A DNA stretch of 64,000 nt, from assembly GCA_905234275.1 (NCBI GenBank), contig CAJOHD010000009.1, forward strand, positions 83,724-147,723, written 5' to 3'. The notes beneath the pieces were generated by a model. It worked only from the letters and a program-made list of their open reading frames with translations. It did not search any database and had not been told where the DNA came from. Source of the stretch: an uncultured Bacteroidales bacterium (GTDB lineage: Bacteria; Bacteroidota; Bacteroidia; Bacteroidales; F082). Every line of letters begins with the position of its first letter. The first letter of the stretch is position 1. The translations under genes and the position numbers were made by a program. Shown here piece after piece: positions 9,082 through 19,500 of this stretch.

Positions 9082-11017
9082 ACCTCTTCATCACCACGTA
9101 AGCCTCTTGGATTCCGAGCTCGCCAGCTTTACTTAAATCCTTGATAGCCTGTGTTTTATTGTTAAGATAAAGAAGCGTCAACGCACGGTTGTAATACGCT
9201 TCGGCGAGGTTTTTCTCGTATTGTATCGCCTTGGTGTAGTCGTCGATTGCCTTTTCAAACTCCTGCATCTGCAGATGGATGTTGCCAAGGTTGTACCACA
9301 CATAAGGATTGCGTTTGTTTTTATTCAAAACATTGGTGATTGTCGCCAGAGACTGCTCATAATCAGGCTTTTCCGGTGCCTGCGTGAAGCTCTCTGTGGC
9401 TCTTTTCTGCGTGATGTAGATGGAGTTGTCGTAGTTTTTGTCGTTGGCAAGCAGCTCGGCCTTGGCATTTTGAAGCACCGACAGGTTGATGCCGGCATAA
9501 ACGCCTAACACGGGGTCATCGAGCAGCGACATGAATATTTTTTCGCCTCGCTGATAATTGAAAATCTCGAAGTTGTAAATGCCGTTAAGAAAATCTTTAA
9601 GATTCTGACTGTCAACGTTTTCGATGAGTACATCGTTGATATACGAGACGTGGTTCTCATCGAACAGGTCGTTCACTACGAACGCCATCTTTCCTTTGAA
9701 GTTGTTGGTTTGCGAAATCTGGCTTAGCGTGGCGTCGATGTAGTAGTTGTCGCCTTCGGTGATGTTGACGATAAGACTTCCGCGCGGTCTGATGTCGATG
9801 TCGGAGAACTGTATGAGGGTCTTCTGGCGGTTGCCGTCAACGAAGTCGGATTCGAAGTTGATGATTTTGTTGTAATCCATCTTGGAATAATGGGCGAAGA
9901 GCGAGTCGACATTGGCCTGGTCTTCACTCACGAATGCCATGATTTGTTTGGCATGCCACTGATCCTGTTCAGCTCCTTGGATGTCGTTTTTCTCAAATTT
10001 CACCACCGATCTGTTTATCCACGCGTCGATGAAATCAGGGAAGAGCTCGATGACCTTGGTGAAGTCGTCTTCAGCAGCGTCCCAGTCCTGCATCTTGAAA
10101 TAAAGGATACCTCTGTTGAAATATCCGTAGATGTTTTGTGGGTTTATCTCAATCACCTTATTATATAACGCCAATGCGACGTCGTATTCTTCGCGGATGG
10201 AATAGATGATGGCTCGGTTGAAATAGGTGAGGGCGTTACGCTGGTCGAGGTTGTTCACTTTCTCGTAGTCTCTCAACGCCGCTACGGTGTCGCCGAGGTT
10301 GAGGTAAGCCACGGCTCTGTTGAAATAGATGAGCGGGTTGTCCTTGTCCATGCTCAGAGCGTTGTTGAAGTCGTCCATTGCTGCCTGATATTCCTCGCGC
10401 TCAAGTTCTATCATGCCTTTGCGCACCACGGCTTCGATGTTGAAGAAGTCGTTATAGACAGCGCTGTTCATGTCGCTCAAGGCTCCGTCGAGGTCGTCGA
10501 GATAGCGTTTTGCGATGCCTCGGGAGATGTAGGCGTTAGCATTTTCTGGATTGATAATCAATGCTGTGTCGAATTCTGCGACAGCGTTTTTATAGTCGTT
10601 GAGATGCATGAGTGTCGAGCCTGACGCGATGTGCAGCTCTTCGCTGAAAGGGTCGAGACTGATAGCTTTTTGGAAGTCAGCCATAGCATCGGCGTAGTTC
10701 GAGAGACGGTCGTTGGCGACGCCACGGTAATGATAGGCTCGCACATACAGCGGATGTATCTCGAGCGTGCGCGTGAAGTCTTCAACGGCGCCGTTGTAGT
10801 CGCCCAGACTGAATTTAGCTATTCCGCGAAGGAAATATGCCTCAAAATCGTTGGGTTTGGCGATGGTGGCTATGTTGAAATTATGTATCGCCTCGGTGTA
10901 ATTCTCCTTCGAAAGCTCCAGCTTGCCCATCAAGATGTAATGCTTGTGGTTTATCTGGGCGCTCACCTCCGTCAAGGAAAAGAGGAGGAAAAACAATATG
11001 ACGATAAGCTTTTTCAA
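9074..11017 (-). CDS. Exported TPR repeat protein
   Basis: This 647-residue protein has a signal peptide (cleavage after TEVSAQ) and about nine to ten tetratricopeptide repeats in the first 340 residues (for example NPENANAYISRGIAKRY). A non-repeat region follows (about 370-490), then two or more further repeats. TPR arrays bind partner proteins, so it is likely a periplasmic scaffold or adaptor. It is the last gene of a close set with the LytTR regulator (gap two bases) and tonB, downstream of sprA and gcvH, which suggests a role in envelope or secretion control. No enzyme motif is seen. Confidence 0.8.
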   Translation of the reverse strand: MKKLIVILFFLLFSLTEVSAQINHKHYILMGKLELSKENYTEAIHNFNIATIAKPNDFEAYFLRGIAKFSLGDYNGAVEDFTRTLEIHPLYVRAYHYRGVANDRLSNYADAMADFQKAISLDPFSEELHIASGSTLMHLNDYKNAVAEFDTALIINPENANAYISRGIAKRYLDDLDGALSDMNSAVYNDFFNIEAVVRKGMIELEREEYQAAMDDFNNALSMDKDNPLIYFNRAVAYLNLGDTVAALRDYEKVNNLDQRNALTYFNRAIIYSIREEYDVALALYNKVIEINPQNIYGYFNRGILYFKMQDWDAAEDDFTKVIELFPDFIDAWINRSVVKFEKNDIQGAEQDQWHAKQIMAFVSEDQANVDSLFAHYSKMDYNKIINFESDFVDGNRQKTLIQFSDIDIRPRGSLIVNITEGDNYYIDATLSQISQTNNFKGKMAFVVNDLFDENHVSYINDVLIENVDSQNLKDFLNGIYNFEIFNYQRGEKIFMSLLDDPVLGVYAGINLSVLQNAKAELLANDKNYDNSIYITQKRATESFTQAPEKPDYEQSLATITNVLNKNKRNPYVWYNLGNIHLQMQEFEKAIDDYTKAIQYEKNLAEAYYNRALTLLYLNNKTQAIKDLSKAGELGIQEAYVVMKRFN

Positions 11018-11019
11018 GG

Positions 11020-11922
11020 TTATTTCTGGTATTTCATGAATGCCTCCATGATGGCTTCCTGATATGTCTTCGACACCGTGATGTCCTTGATGCTGGTGGT
11101 GTCGAACTGTATGATGAATTCCGTCACGTCTTTTTTTAACGAGGTGACGTGCAGCAGGTTAATCATAAACGAACGGTGGCAACGTTGGATAGGGGTGTCG
11201 CGAAGGTCGTCTGACAGCTTCTTGAGGTTTGTCCTCAGAAGGAAATCGACGATTTTGTCGTTGTTTATGTATTTGACAATCACATAGTTATCGGCGGCCT
11301 CAGCATAAAGGATGTTCTCGATATTGATAGAGAGACGGATTTCGCCTTTCTCATCTTTCAGATGCACGATATTGCTTTCAGGTATTCTTGCGTCAATCTC
11401 TTTTATCCTGTTTTTAAGATATTGGTTATCAAGGAAAAGAAGCGAGATGGTGTAGGGGATGAGTAGCATCCACACTGTGTTGGCTGTCGATTTCCAGAAG
11501 ATGGAGTAGATGGCCTCCCATGTCGTCATTTCTGGATTGTCGTTGAGGAAGTTGTCGATGAATCCTACTTTATATGCTACGAAGGTGTAGAATATTGACA
11601 GTATCACGGCATCGCTGACGAGCCAGATGACGTAGTCGGGGAATGTGAGCTGTACTTTTTTCACCACAAAGTTCATGATGACGCGGCTGAGTGACACTAC
11701 CACCATGCCGATTAGCACCATGAGTGACGAATACATGAAGTAGTTGGTGCTGTTGATGTTGTGAATCCAGGTTTCGGAGTTGAATGGCCTGAAGATGTTT
11801 ATGAACACCAAAGAATAAACAGTGGTGAAGAGTATCATCCTCACCACGTTGTTTGTTTCCAACAAGTAGCTTGGCAGCTCCTTGTTGCCGAATATTTTCA
11901 GTTTATACTTTCTTGTATCCAC
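11020..11922 (-). CDS. Membrane-bound LytTR-family transcriptional regulator
   Basis: The 300-residue protein has four hydrophobic helices in the first 170 residues, then a short linker with a coiled segment. A C-terminal LytTR DNA-binding domain occupies about 200-295, with the typical ILYAEAADNYVIV and RCHRSFMINL stretches. This is the membrane-anchored LytTR type, which lacks a receiver domain and is thought to answer membrane or periplasmic signals directly. Its ATG overlaps the tonB stop by one base, and a TPR gene follows two bases on. The target genes are unknown; the link to sprA through gene order is suggestive only. Confidence 0.85.
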   Translation of the reverse strand: MDTRKYKLKIFGNKELPSYLLETNNVVRMILFTTVYSLVFINIFRPFNSETWIHNINSTNYFMYSSLMVLIGMVVVSLSRVIMNFVVKKVQLTFPDYVIWLVSDAVILSIFYTFVAYKVGFIDNFLNDNPEMTTWEAIYSIFWKSTANTVWMLLIPYTISLLFLDNQYLKNRIKEIDARIPESNIVHLKDEKGEIRLSINIENILYAEAADNYVIVKYINNDKIVDFLLRTNLKKLSDDLRDTPIQRCHRSFMINLLHVTSLKKDVTEFIIQFDTTSIKDITVSKTYQEAIMEAFMKYQK

Positions 11923-12602
11923 TACTGAAGTTTGAACACGATAGGCAGTGTGTACTGAACACGCACTGGGTTACCGCGCTGTTTGCCAGGTTTGAATTTA
12001 GGCAGGGTCTGCACCACGCGCACAGCTTCCTCATCGCAGCCACCGCCGATGCCACGGAGCACTCTCACGTTTGAGATGGAGCCGTCTTTCTCAACGACGA
12101 ATCCAACGAACACTCTACCTTGGATGTCACTCTCGCGAGCCATCATAGGGTATTTGAGGTTTTTCTGGACATATTCGAGAAGTTTTGCAGTACCGCCAGG
12201 GAATTCTGGGTTTTCCTCCACTGAGAGGAACACTTCCTCTTCAACGATTTCTTCTTCTTCGATTTCAGGAGCTTCGTAAACGTATTCCTCGATGACTTCG
12301 TCCTGGTCAACTTCAGCGTTGATATCGATGTCTTCAACTTCGGTGTCGTCTTCCACCACCTGGATCTGTGTGACCTGTGGCTTTGGAGCTTGGACCTGAG
12401 GCTTTGGCTGTTCCTGTTTTGTGATTTCCATTTCCTCATCCATTACCTCAACAGTTCTTGCAAATGCTTCATACTGCTGTTTGTCGTAGCTTCTGTATTC
12501 GAAGACGCGCCAAATAACAAACAATGCAACAACCAAACCGATAAGTGTGAAAGTTAACCTCTTGTCGTCAAGATTCGCTTTTGGTGATTTTTTTATTTCC
12601 AT
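11922..12602 (-). CDS. tonB: TonB-family energy transducer
   Basis: This 226-residue protein has a cytoplasmic N-terminus, one membrane helix (about 17-34) and a long Glu/Val-rich and Pro-containing periplasmic spacer (about 50-125). A TonB C-terminal domain follows (about 135-226), beginning with the Bacteroidota-typical PEFPGGTAKL and containing GRVFVGFVVEKDG. It passes proton-motive energy from ExbB/ExbD to outer-membrane receptors. It heads the tonB-lytTR-TPR set and lies 63 bases beyond vanZ. No receptor is next to it. Confidence 0.85.
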   Translation of the reverse strand: MEIKKSPKANLDDKRLTFTLIGLVVALFVIWRVFEYRSYDKQQYEAFARTVEVMDEEMEITKQEQPKPQVQAPKPQVTQIQVVEDDTEVEDIDINAEVDQDEVIEEYVYEAPEIEEEEIVEEEVFLSVEENPEFPGGTAKLLEYVQKNLKYPMMARESDIQGRVFVGFVVEKDGSISNVRVLRGIGGGCDEEAVRVVQTLPKFKPGKQRGNPVRVQYTLPIVFKLQ

Positions 12603-12665
12603 AACGTTAAATTTTATTCCTATTTAAAAACGCTGCGAAGTTAGCAAAAATTATTGAATATGGAA

Positions 12666-13067
12666 CTATTTTTTTATCATTTTTTTTCGGAAAATGATTT
12701 TAAATATCAAAATGCCTAATACACAACCGATTACGTCGGCAAGAAAATCAAAAAAATTAGCTTCTCTATCTGGGAGGAAACACTGTATTATTTCTGTCAG
12801 AGCGCCGTAGAATATTGATATTAAAAGTGTAACTAATTGAAGAACGTTGCGATACGATATGTCTCTTTCGCAATATTCACGGCGATAGCCCCAGATTATT
12901 GAATAAGAGAAAGCAGCAAACATGATGCCGTGGACTATTTTATCGGGTCTAAGATAAGCCCAATTAGTCGGGACACCATGAAAATACGACCCCGGCAAGC
13001 CGCAGAGAATCATGATGATGATACCGCAGAATAGGCCGGGGTAGATATGTCTTGTCAGACGTGCCAA
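12666..13067 (-). CDS. VanZ-like membrane protein
   Basis: The 133-residue protein has four predicted membrane helices and the VanZ-family pattern: PDKIVHGIMFAAFSY near residue 42, and ALTEIIQCFLPDREANFFDFLADVIG across the third and fourth segments (shown by its key residues E, Q, R, D and D). Function is unknown; VanZ of enterococci gives low teicoplanin resistance, but most relatives are not resistance genes. It follows gcvH by three bases. Confidence 0.85.
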   Translation of the reverse strand: MARLTRHIYPGLFCGIIIMILCGLPGSYFHGVPTNWAYLRPDKIVHGIMFAAFSYSIIWGYRREYCERDISYRNVLQLVTLLISIFYGALTEIIQCFLPDREANFFDFLADVIGCVLGILIFKIIFRKKMIKK

Positions 13068-13070
13068 AGA

Positions 13071-13448
13071 TTATCCGATGAGGGCTTTGTAACCTTCAGC
13101 GTCGAGGAGGTTGTCCATCTCAGCTGCGTTAGTGACTTCAACTTTGATGATCCAGCCTTCGCCGTATGGGTCGCTGTTAACTTTCTCTGGAGCGTCGGCG
13201 AGTTCTTCGTTGAATTCGATGACTTTGCCGCCTACTGGCATGAACATCTCTGAAGATGTCTTAACAGCCTCGATTGTGCCGAATGTCTCTTCAGCCTCGA
13301 GTGTCTCGTCAAGTGTGTCAACATCAACGAAAACGATGTCGCCAAGTTCGTGTTGTGCATAGTCGGTGATACCGATGTAAGCGTTGTCTCCTTCTAAACG
13401 GATCCATTCGTGATCCTTAGTGTACTTTAAGTTTGTTGGAATATTCAT
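13071..13448 (-). CDS. gcvH: Glycine cleavage system H protein
   Basis: GcvH carries the lipoyl arm that shuttles the aminomethyl group between the P, T and L proteins of glycine cleavage. The 125-residue length is normal. The lipoylated lysine is Lys63 in IEAVKTSSE, and the N-terminal HEWIRLEG and the SDPYGEGW segment are typical. No gcvP or gcvT is nearby. The gene sits between sprA and vanZ, a linkage I recall from other Bacteroidota. It has its own -7 box and a leader of about 75 bases holding a repeat. Confidence 0.95.
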   Translation of the reverse strand: MNIPTNLKYTKDHEWIRLEGDNAYIGITDYAQHELGDIVFVDVDTLDETLEAEETFGTIEAVKTSSEMFMPVGGKVIEFNEELADAPEKVNSDPYGEGWIIKVEVTNAAEMDNLLDAEGYKALIG

Positions 13449-13484
13449 ATCTAATTTTTAATAGTTTGTTATTCAATTATTTAA

Positions 13485-13520
13485 GATTTATCCATTTCGC
13501 TTTGCTGCAGTCGAAATGAC
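13485..13520 (+). repeat. REP-like repeat, copy b, in the gcvH leader
   Basis: The unit ends TCGAAATGAC like the other copies. It can fold with a short ATTTCG/CGAAAT stem (13494-13499 with 13512-13517). It would lie in the transcribed leader of gcvH. Confidence 0.5.
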
Positions 13521-13524
13521 ACTG

Positions 13525-13532
13525 CAAAAATA
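13525..13532 (-). promoter_or_regulatory. -7 promoter box for gcvH
   Basis: The minus strand reads TATTTTTG, matching TAnnTTTG, 77 bases upstream of the gcvH ATG. Confidence 0.5.
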
Positions 13533-13572
13533 CAATTTATTTTATCATGATTAACATTTATAAAAATATTTT

Positions 13573-16500
13573 TTATTGCGACAGGCTGAAGCGTGCCGTG
13601 ATGCCTGCAAACACGTTGGTTGTCTTGTAGGCGTTGGCGATGAACGGATTTGTCATGTCATATTTGAAGAACACCTGCATGCCGAGACGCTGGCTTAAAG
13701 TGTAGTCTCCGGTGAGGTAGATGTTGATTTTATCCTGACCAGAAGAGATCTGGCTGTTGCCCTCGTCGATGCTTCTCAAGGTAGTCTTGTCGCGTCTGAA
13801 TCCCAAGTCGAGCTTGATCTTGAGGTCGTTGCTCACTTTCTTTGAACCGCTTCCGTCGAACAGCGAGATGCTGAATCCGAGGTCTTTGAAGGTGTAGCCG
13901 CATCCGATGACGATCTCACGTCCGTTAACCTCAGTGATTTGATTGTTGCTGAAGCCCAAAGTCACAGTCCTTGACTTCTTGTATTCGATAGAAGGGGTGA
14001 GACTGTTGGTGAATGCCAGGTTGATGCCCAACAATGGCGTATATTGCTCGCTGATGAGAATCTGCGACATGTCGTACTGTGGGATTCTTGTGTTGGTACC
14101 GGTGTACACAGCCATATCGTTGTTAGCGTCGTAGTTGATGTCGTTTGACCAAGCCGATATTGAGAATGTAGATTTATATCCGTGTGTCAGGGTGATTGTC
14201 TTGAAGTATTTCTTCAAAGCTGGAATCTTCGTGAGACCAGTGAATTTAATGTTCCAGTTAGGCAATGCCACTTTTTGGAACAGGCCGAATGAGACGCTGT
14301 TCGGGCTCTGGCCGCTGTATGCCGCGAGGAAGGCGTAGGTGAGCACCTCCTGTGAGTTCGAAGTGTAACCGTATGGGTATCTTTCTCCAGTGCTCTCGTC
14401 GTCGATGTAAGGCTCGCCCATATTGACCCATGTGCTGTTTTCGTGCGCCAGACGGTTAGCAATCTCTAATCGGTATTCACGAAGGTTGTTGAAGAGTTTG
14501 TCGCCGTCAGCAAACGAAGTGGCTGTCATGAGGTAAGAGATGCTGTAGTTACCGCCTGTGGTCGGGGTGTAGAACTGGAATATTCCCATCTCGTCAGCGC
14601 GGAAGTATTCGGAGAAGTTCTCAGCGTAGGTGCGGTTACCGGTGACTTCTATGCTAAAATCGGTGAACGGCTCCATTGTCACCTTGTAATTATATGTCTC
14701 GCTCATTCGCTTGGTGTAAGGCCTGTTGAATGTCGAGTCGGTTGTGAGCCATCCCTTGTTGATGGCTGTGTTGAGCACATCGTTGTTTTGACCGATGACG
14801 AAGCCCAAGCCTGGTGCCCAAGTGTGGTCCATACCTAACATGCTCGGTTCGGTCATGAAGCCCGGTAAGCTGACGCCAGCATTCTTAGAGTAGGTGAATG
14901 ATATCTTCTTCACGCAGAAGATGATGCGTAAAGTGTTGTCGGCTATGGCTTTGCCGATGTTTGTCGACTCTTTCTTCTCTTTCTTTTGGATGCTGTCGTT
15001 AACCTTTTCTCTGCTTCTGTTGTTGTTTCGGTTATTATTGTTGGTACGACGAGGCGACATGAGGTTCTTGAGATATGTCGATCTGTTGTACAGCTTTGTC
15101 AAGTCGGCAGTGGCTGTGAACTGGACGTTGTTGTCGTTTTCGATGGTGTTACCCTGTCGCACCTGGGTGTAACGTGAGTTGGCGATCCAACGATAGTTGC
15201 CTGTGTAGTTGATCGTTGAGCCGAGCCAGTCGCAGAACGGAACTTTATTAATAGGTATAGTATAATTCAGTTTTACAGTCTGGTTGAAACGTGAGATGGA
15301 ACCGAAGCTCAAGAGCTCGTCACGCACCGTGTCTCTGTTTGCCTTCCATTCGTCGCTGTCACGCTCCGGGTTTCCGGCAGGCTCATAGATGTAAGCCTGT
15401 GTCGCGGCGTTGTATGTGAAGTTGAGGTTCTTCGTGATGTCGTAACGGAAGTCGTAGTTTCTCGTCCAGTCCCAAGTCTTGGCCGTCGTTTCCTTCAGGA
15501 GGATAAGTCCTGAAGACTTGTTACGCATCTTTTGAGTATGAATCTGGCGATACATCTCCGTGTTGAACGAGAAGCTCTTCGGCAGATAGTAAAGGTTGAA
15601 GTCTTTGAAGAGCTGCATGTATTGTGATGAAGCCCATTTCTTCTTTGCGAAAGGAGTCCAAGGCTTGGCGCCAGTGGAGTAGGTGTATCCGATGCCGCCA
15701 CGGTGTGACTTCTGACGGTTATATTCCAAGTCCGGTGATGACTGTTCTTGGTTGGTGTATGCGTATGATGCGTTGAGGTTCTCGACATCCCAGAAGTGCG
15801 GTTTCTTCGAGCCGACGCGGTTCTTACGCATATTGGTGACGTTGAAGTTGGTCTGCGTCGTCACGTCGCGCGACAAGTCGTTGAGCGAGTCTTTACCATG
15901 TTGGTCGAGATCTTGCAGCGAGCGTTTCAGCTTCACGTCAGGGTCGAGAGGGTTGTATTCAGGAGTGATGGTGGTGTTGTTATGGTCGAAGTGTACCGGC
16001 ACTGTCATGCCGCTCTTCTCAGGTGCCATAAACTTACCGAGGTCGAGATCTGCTCCCACGCTGTAATACCTTTGCGCGCGCTGGTCGTTTTGCGTAATTT
16101 TAGTCTCGAGGGAACCATATCCTGCTGATTTGTAAGATCCTGCTACCGTCACACGACCGAGGTCGGCAAGATATGCCTCGACACGTCCCGTGGCAGCGTA
16201 ACCTCCGTCGCTACTCAGGTCAGTCATACGTAACTCGTTGACCCACAATATGACACTCTTGTCTTGAGGTACTTCGCTGTCTTTTTTCGGGTTTCTGACA
16301 CCGATCATCATGGAACGCACCTCGCTGATGGTAGGATTACCTAACACTTTGATGGTGTTCTTTCCGTCTGGCTCGGTGTAAAGCCTGTTGACCTTTATTT
16401 CGGTGTTGCCGTTGGCGATGGCGGTGTTACGGTTCGATTTCACGTTGACAACCTTGTCGAACTCAATCTCAAAGTTGTTCGATTCCGGCCAGATTGCATA

Positions 16501-19500
16501 TTCGTCGGTTATCGACGTGCCCCACGGTGTCATCTTCAGTGGCACCTCGTATTCGTAATAGTTGTCGGTGAGGTCGGAGCCGAAACGGATGAATGCGGTG
16601 ACCTCGTCGTCGTATACAGGGTCACTTTCGGAGAAGCTCTCGGCGTGGACGAACATCTTCAGTTTCTTATAGAATCGGAAGTCGAACTCTGTTGTCTTAT
16701 AAACACCGCGAGCGTCGCCATCGACGAGGTTTTTCACCGTGAGCTGCAGTGCCTGCTCGTTCTGACGCACTGTTGAAGTGGCGCCGGTATAGACCTCCTG
16801 TTCGATGCCTGGCGGTATGCAGTAAGGCACTGGATAACGGCCGCTGTTCTCTTCCACGTTGACAGCCGACATCTCGAAGACAGTGTGGTTCGTCTGGTCA
16901 CCAGGCTGGTATTCGCCTGGAGCTTGGATGGCGTTGGTATATGTACGCCATTCTCCTCTCACGAGGTCGAGGGTGGCAAAACGAAGCACGATGTCATCCT
17001 TGAAGCCTTTCAGGAACATACGCATGAAACGGATGGAGCTGAAGCCCTCAATGTTTCCTACCACACGGCTTGGCTCGCGCACCGGGATGCGGAACTGGTA
17101 CCAGTTCACCCTTCGTGTCGTTCCATCGGCAACCTGCACTACAGCTTCGTGGATGTCAGAGATGAAGTTCTGTCCGGAAGTACGCATCTTTGCTGGGTCG
17201 AGGTCGATGACATACTGATAATAGTTCTCCGACTCGCTCAAGGTGTTGTCGCCGTTGATGTCTTCCTGATCTGGAAGGGTACTGTTGTTGGTAGTGTAGT
17301 CTTCGGTATATTCTGTCTCGGAAGGGGAGTTGCCTTCGTTGCCATTATATTTCTTGTAACGTTCGAGGATGCTTGAATAAACAGGGTCGCTGTCGAAATC
17401 GCTTCCGCGGAAATAATGATAGTTATCGGATGACGGGTCGGTGCTGATCTGGTCGAAAGCTGTTGCATTGACTTTGGTTCTCATGGTGTTGATGAAGTCA
17501 GCGAAGAAAGAGCGCTCGTCGTTATCTTGTAATCCGTCGTAACCGATATCCTGATATTGACGTGATGACGGATCGGAGTTGAAGGCGTTGACAAGTGCTT
17601 GCAACGATGGCACGCGGCCCCAGACTGTGGTATCGACGTTCTCTACGACAGCTGTGGTAGGAAGTCCGTGCTCGTATGCCTTTCGTCCATCACGGAGAAT
17701 ATCTTCGGAGACGTCACCGAGGTTGAAATACAGCTGACCGATATTAGTCTGATCCATACCTTCATAGAATGGGTCCATCATCCAGAACTCGATGTATTCC
17801 ACGTTGGTGGAGTTGAAGTCAGACGACTCGATGGCTCGCATGATACCGCCCCAGCGGTCTTCAGGGTTGTCGAAAGTGCCGTCTTCGTTAAGGTTATCGG
17901 TGTCGTAGTTGTAAGGACCACGTTCTTTTGGGTAGTATGCGAGGTTGAGTACCGACATGTTTGTAGAGGTACCTGCCTGGATGTCTTTGTTAGGATAGAT
18001 TTCGGTGAGCAGAATCTGACGCACGCGGTTGTCGGAAAGCTCTTCGTTGGTGATGTTTGGTGGCAAGAGGTTGCCGTATCTGTCGTAGAACACCGACTGG
18101 TCGATGGTGTACCATGCCAGTTTTGCGCGGTTCTTTCCGTTGGCTAGACCGCTGGATGCTCCTTCCGGGAAGAGGTTGCTTTGGTTTTGCGGGGTGCTGG
18201 CGAGATGCCAGAAGTTCCACTGGTGCATGTCGATGGTCGATTTAGCACCTTCAAAGTCGTCGATGTATGATGTTCCGGTCTGGCCGGCGCTCTTGTTGAT
18301 GCCTTGTATGAAACGTGCGAACTCTCCAGATACCGTCACTCGCGACATGGTCTTTGTCTCGTAAAGAGGAAGCTTGTCGAGGACATCGGTAAGCCATTGT
18401 GACTCAGTCTGATAGTTGACGTCAAAGCCATAGATGGTGTTGGAGATCGGCTCGTCGTTATAATTAACCTTTGTGGTGTATGCGCGCTCGCTCAGATGGA
18501 GGATAGTACCTCCGATGATGAATGTCGGGTTGATTTCGTGCTCCACACGCGCTCCCAGATACGTCTTTCTGATTGTCGACAACGCCGTGTTGTTCTCGAG
18601 CGACACGTTGATTGTCGTTCCAGAATTGAGGAGAGCCTCATTAAGAATCGTCACGCGTCCGAGGGTGTAGTCAACGGTGTAATCGACGTTTTCCACCAGC
18701 GGGACACCGCCTGCCGTCACACGCACTGAACCTGGCTGCACGTTGAGGGCGTTGAGGTTGATTTCACTGCCTGACGATGAGGTGTAGCGTCCTTCCAAAC
18801 GGTATTTGTTCTTGTCGGTGTATTGCTGAGCCATCACCTTGGTCAAGGTGTAAAGGGAATCATATGCATATTTGTCAGCTAATACAGGATCATTTGGGAA
18901 AATTTTATTCCTGATCTGACTTCCGAAAGGCTCCAAAACGGTGAAATAGATACGTCCGTTTGACGCGTTGATAGTACCTCCGTTAGTGGCTGCGCCGTTG
19001 ATAAAGTCGAATATACCATCACCGCCTTCGATAGGGTTGTTCTGGCTATTCAAACGGTCCATGCCCATGAGGTTCAACAACGAATATTCACGTATATCGT
19101 CTGGAGCGTCAGCAAAATAACCTGTAGCCACACCGTTGTCGTTGCCGAGATAGAGGATGTCCATCGTGAAGTTAAGCGCCGCCACCTGATAGGCTCTGAT
19201 GTTATAGACGTTCTTCATCATAAGGTTCCACATTGGCATCTTGGTGTTGACGGTGGTACTCTTCAACATCTTGGCTGTCAGAAGGTTCGGCTCTTGAATA
19301 CCTTGGTCTGAGAATTCACCTACTTGGAAAACTCCGTCTTGTCCGATGACGGTGTACTGATATGCGACAGCGAGGGTCTGGTTGGAGTTGAGCGTGATGT
19401 TCAACGTGATGAAACCGAGTTTGCGGTTCACGGAGTATTCGTTTGCGCTCAGTTTTCTCGCTTTTTGAATCTTCTCAAAGTCACGACCTGAAGTGTATCC

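Noticed and set aside
16885..17376. Frames antisense to sprA, including one of 163 codons
   Set aside because: Several overlapping antisense frames occur along sprA because of its codon bias; none has a start signal or recognisable domain.
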